From the NCBI GenBank assembly GCA_019084435.1, contig JAHRFV010000256.1, positions 1 to 15,077 on the forward strand: a DNA stretch of 15,077 bases, written 5' to 3'. The notes beneath the pieces are model-generated. The model was given only the letters and a program-made list of their open reading frames with translations, was not told the origin of the DNA and did no database searches. Within the stretch, counting starts at the first letter, position 1. Every line of letters begins with the position of its first letter. Positions 14,970 through 15,077 of this stretch are shown piece by piece. Source of the DNA: Dethiosulfatibacter sp. (GTDB lineage Bacteria; Bacillota_A; Clostridia; Tissierellales; Dethiosulfatibacteraceae). Made by a program: the position numbers and the translations under genes.

Positions 14970-15030
14970 GTCATAATCGTCTGCAAGCTCCAATACAAGC
15001 TTGGCCTTTTTACTACCGCTACCTACCATG
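14970..15030. repeat. Right arm of 61-bp inverted repeat in the CNNM gene
   Basis: Reverse-complement copy of 14843-14903. It replaces the roughly 20 codons expected between SLATV and LVLVFGE in this family. Homology with the left arm ends at the self-complementary tetramer CATG (15027-15030). Confidence 0.97.
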
Positions 15031-15077
15031 CTGGTATTGGTTTTTGGCGAGATATCGCCTAAGAGTCTTGCAAAGGA

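Larger units (their letters stand above)
14727..15077 (+). pseudogene. CNNM/CorC (HlyC)-type transporter gene, 5' part, scrambled by an inverted duplication
   Basis: The first 55 or so codons are normal for the CNNM (DUF21) membrane domain of CorC/HlyC-type transporters, linked to Mg2+ or Co2+ efflux and transport: a hydrophobic segment (residues 8-25) with YFSATETAFSTINKIRLKNM. From 14904 the family's next segment, LSTILIGNNIVNIA, is present only on the opposite strand. It is followed by a reverse-complement copy of the preceding 61 bases (14970-15030). The family sequence then resumes on the plus strand as LVLVFGEISPKSLAKE (15031-15077), shifted into the +1 frame. Read straight through, the frame ends at TAA 15060-15062. 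About 20 residues expected between the two parts are missing. The gene runs off the window. ATG 14727 follows AAAGGAGA by 12 bases. As written it cannot make the transporter. Confidence 0.85.

Noticed and set aside
14793..15029. Minus-strand open frame with convincing CNNM protein sequence
   Set aside because: It is the inverted core plus the reverse-complement arm, without start context and with a nonsense tail (antisense of the true N-terminus). It is evidence of rearrangement, not a second gene.
1..15077. CRISPR arrays, tRNA or rRNA genes, prophage
   Set aside because: No regularly spaced repeats, no tRNA-like cloverleaf or rRNA sequence and no phage structural genes were seen.

Overview
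The window looks like a piece of chromosome from an AT-rich, low-GC Gram-positive bacterium, probably a motile anaerobe of the Clostridia. The reasons are strong AGGAGG-type ribosome binding sites, SigA-like promoters, a lipobox lipoprotein, TTG and GTG starts, class I cyclic-di-GMP (GEMM) riboswitches and a large supply of HD-GYP proteins. I cannot name the genus. The dominant theme is cyclic di-GMP signalling: two GGDEF proteins, four HD-GYP proteins (one broken), two GEMM riboswitches and two hybrid-sensor-type histidine kinases lie within about 13 kb.

Layout. 1-166: a short segment bounded by 24-bp inverted repeats, probably the end or a miniature derivative of an insertion sequence. 179-931: a HigBA-like toxin-antitoxin operon (toxin first) with an 18-bp palindromic operator over its promoter and a bidirectional terminator. 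936-1409 (minus): a small lipoprotein of unknown function. 1592-2824: a soluble protein with two HD domains, only the second a canonical HD-GYP. 2941-4449: GEMM riboswitch plus a membrane diguanylate cyclase. 4542-7120: a second, nearly identical GEMM riboswitch plus a CHASE4-HAMP-PAS-GGDEF-HD-GYP protein whose HD-GYP part is cut off by a single in-frame TAA. 11842-7156 (minus): an operon of PAS histidine kinase, REC-HD-GYP response regulator and PocR-PAS-PAS-HD-GYP protein. 12019-14478: a divergent membrane histidine kinase (dCache-HAMP-PAS) whose kinase core is a close paralogue of the soluble kinase. 14519-15077: a promoter, a structured leader with an intrinsic terminator, and the start of a CNNM/CorC-type transporter gene that is scrambled by a 61-bp inverted duplication.

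How it works together (inference). The two riboswitch-controlled cyclases would make c-di-GMP and sense its level through their own leaders. The HD-GYP proteins would degrade it. The kinases would pass external (dCache) and internal (PAS) signals to the single REC-HD-GYP regulator, tuning degradation. The nonsense codon in the bifunctional protein would shift the balance toward synthesis.

No stretch longer than 300 bases lacks a gene. The largest gaps (2825-3078 and 14479-14726) hold a promoter plus riboswitch, and a promoter plus leader with attenuator. Inverted repeats lie at both extremes of the window. If these are contig ends, assembly artefact is a serious alternative for the structures there.
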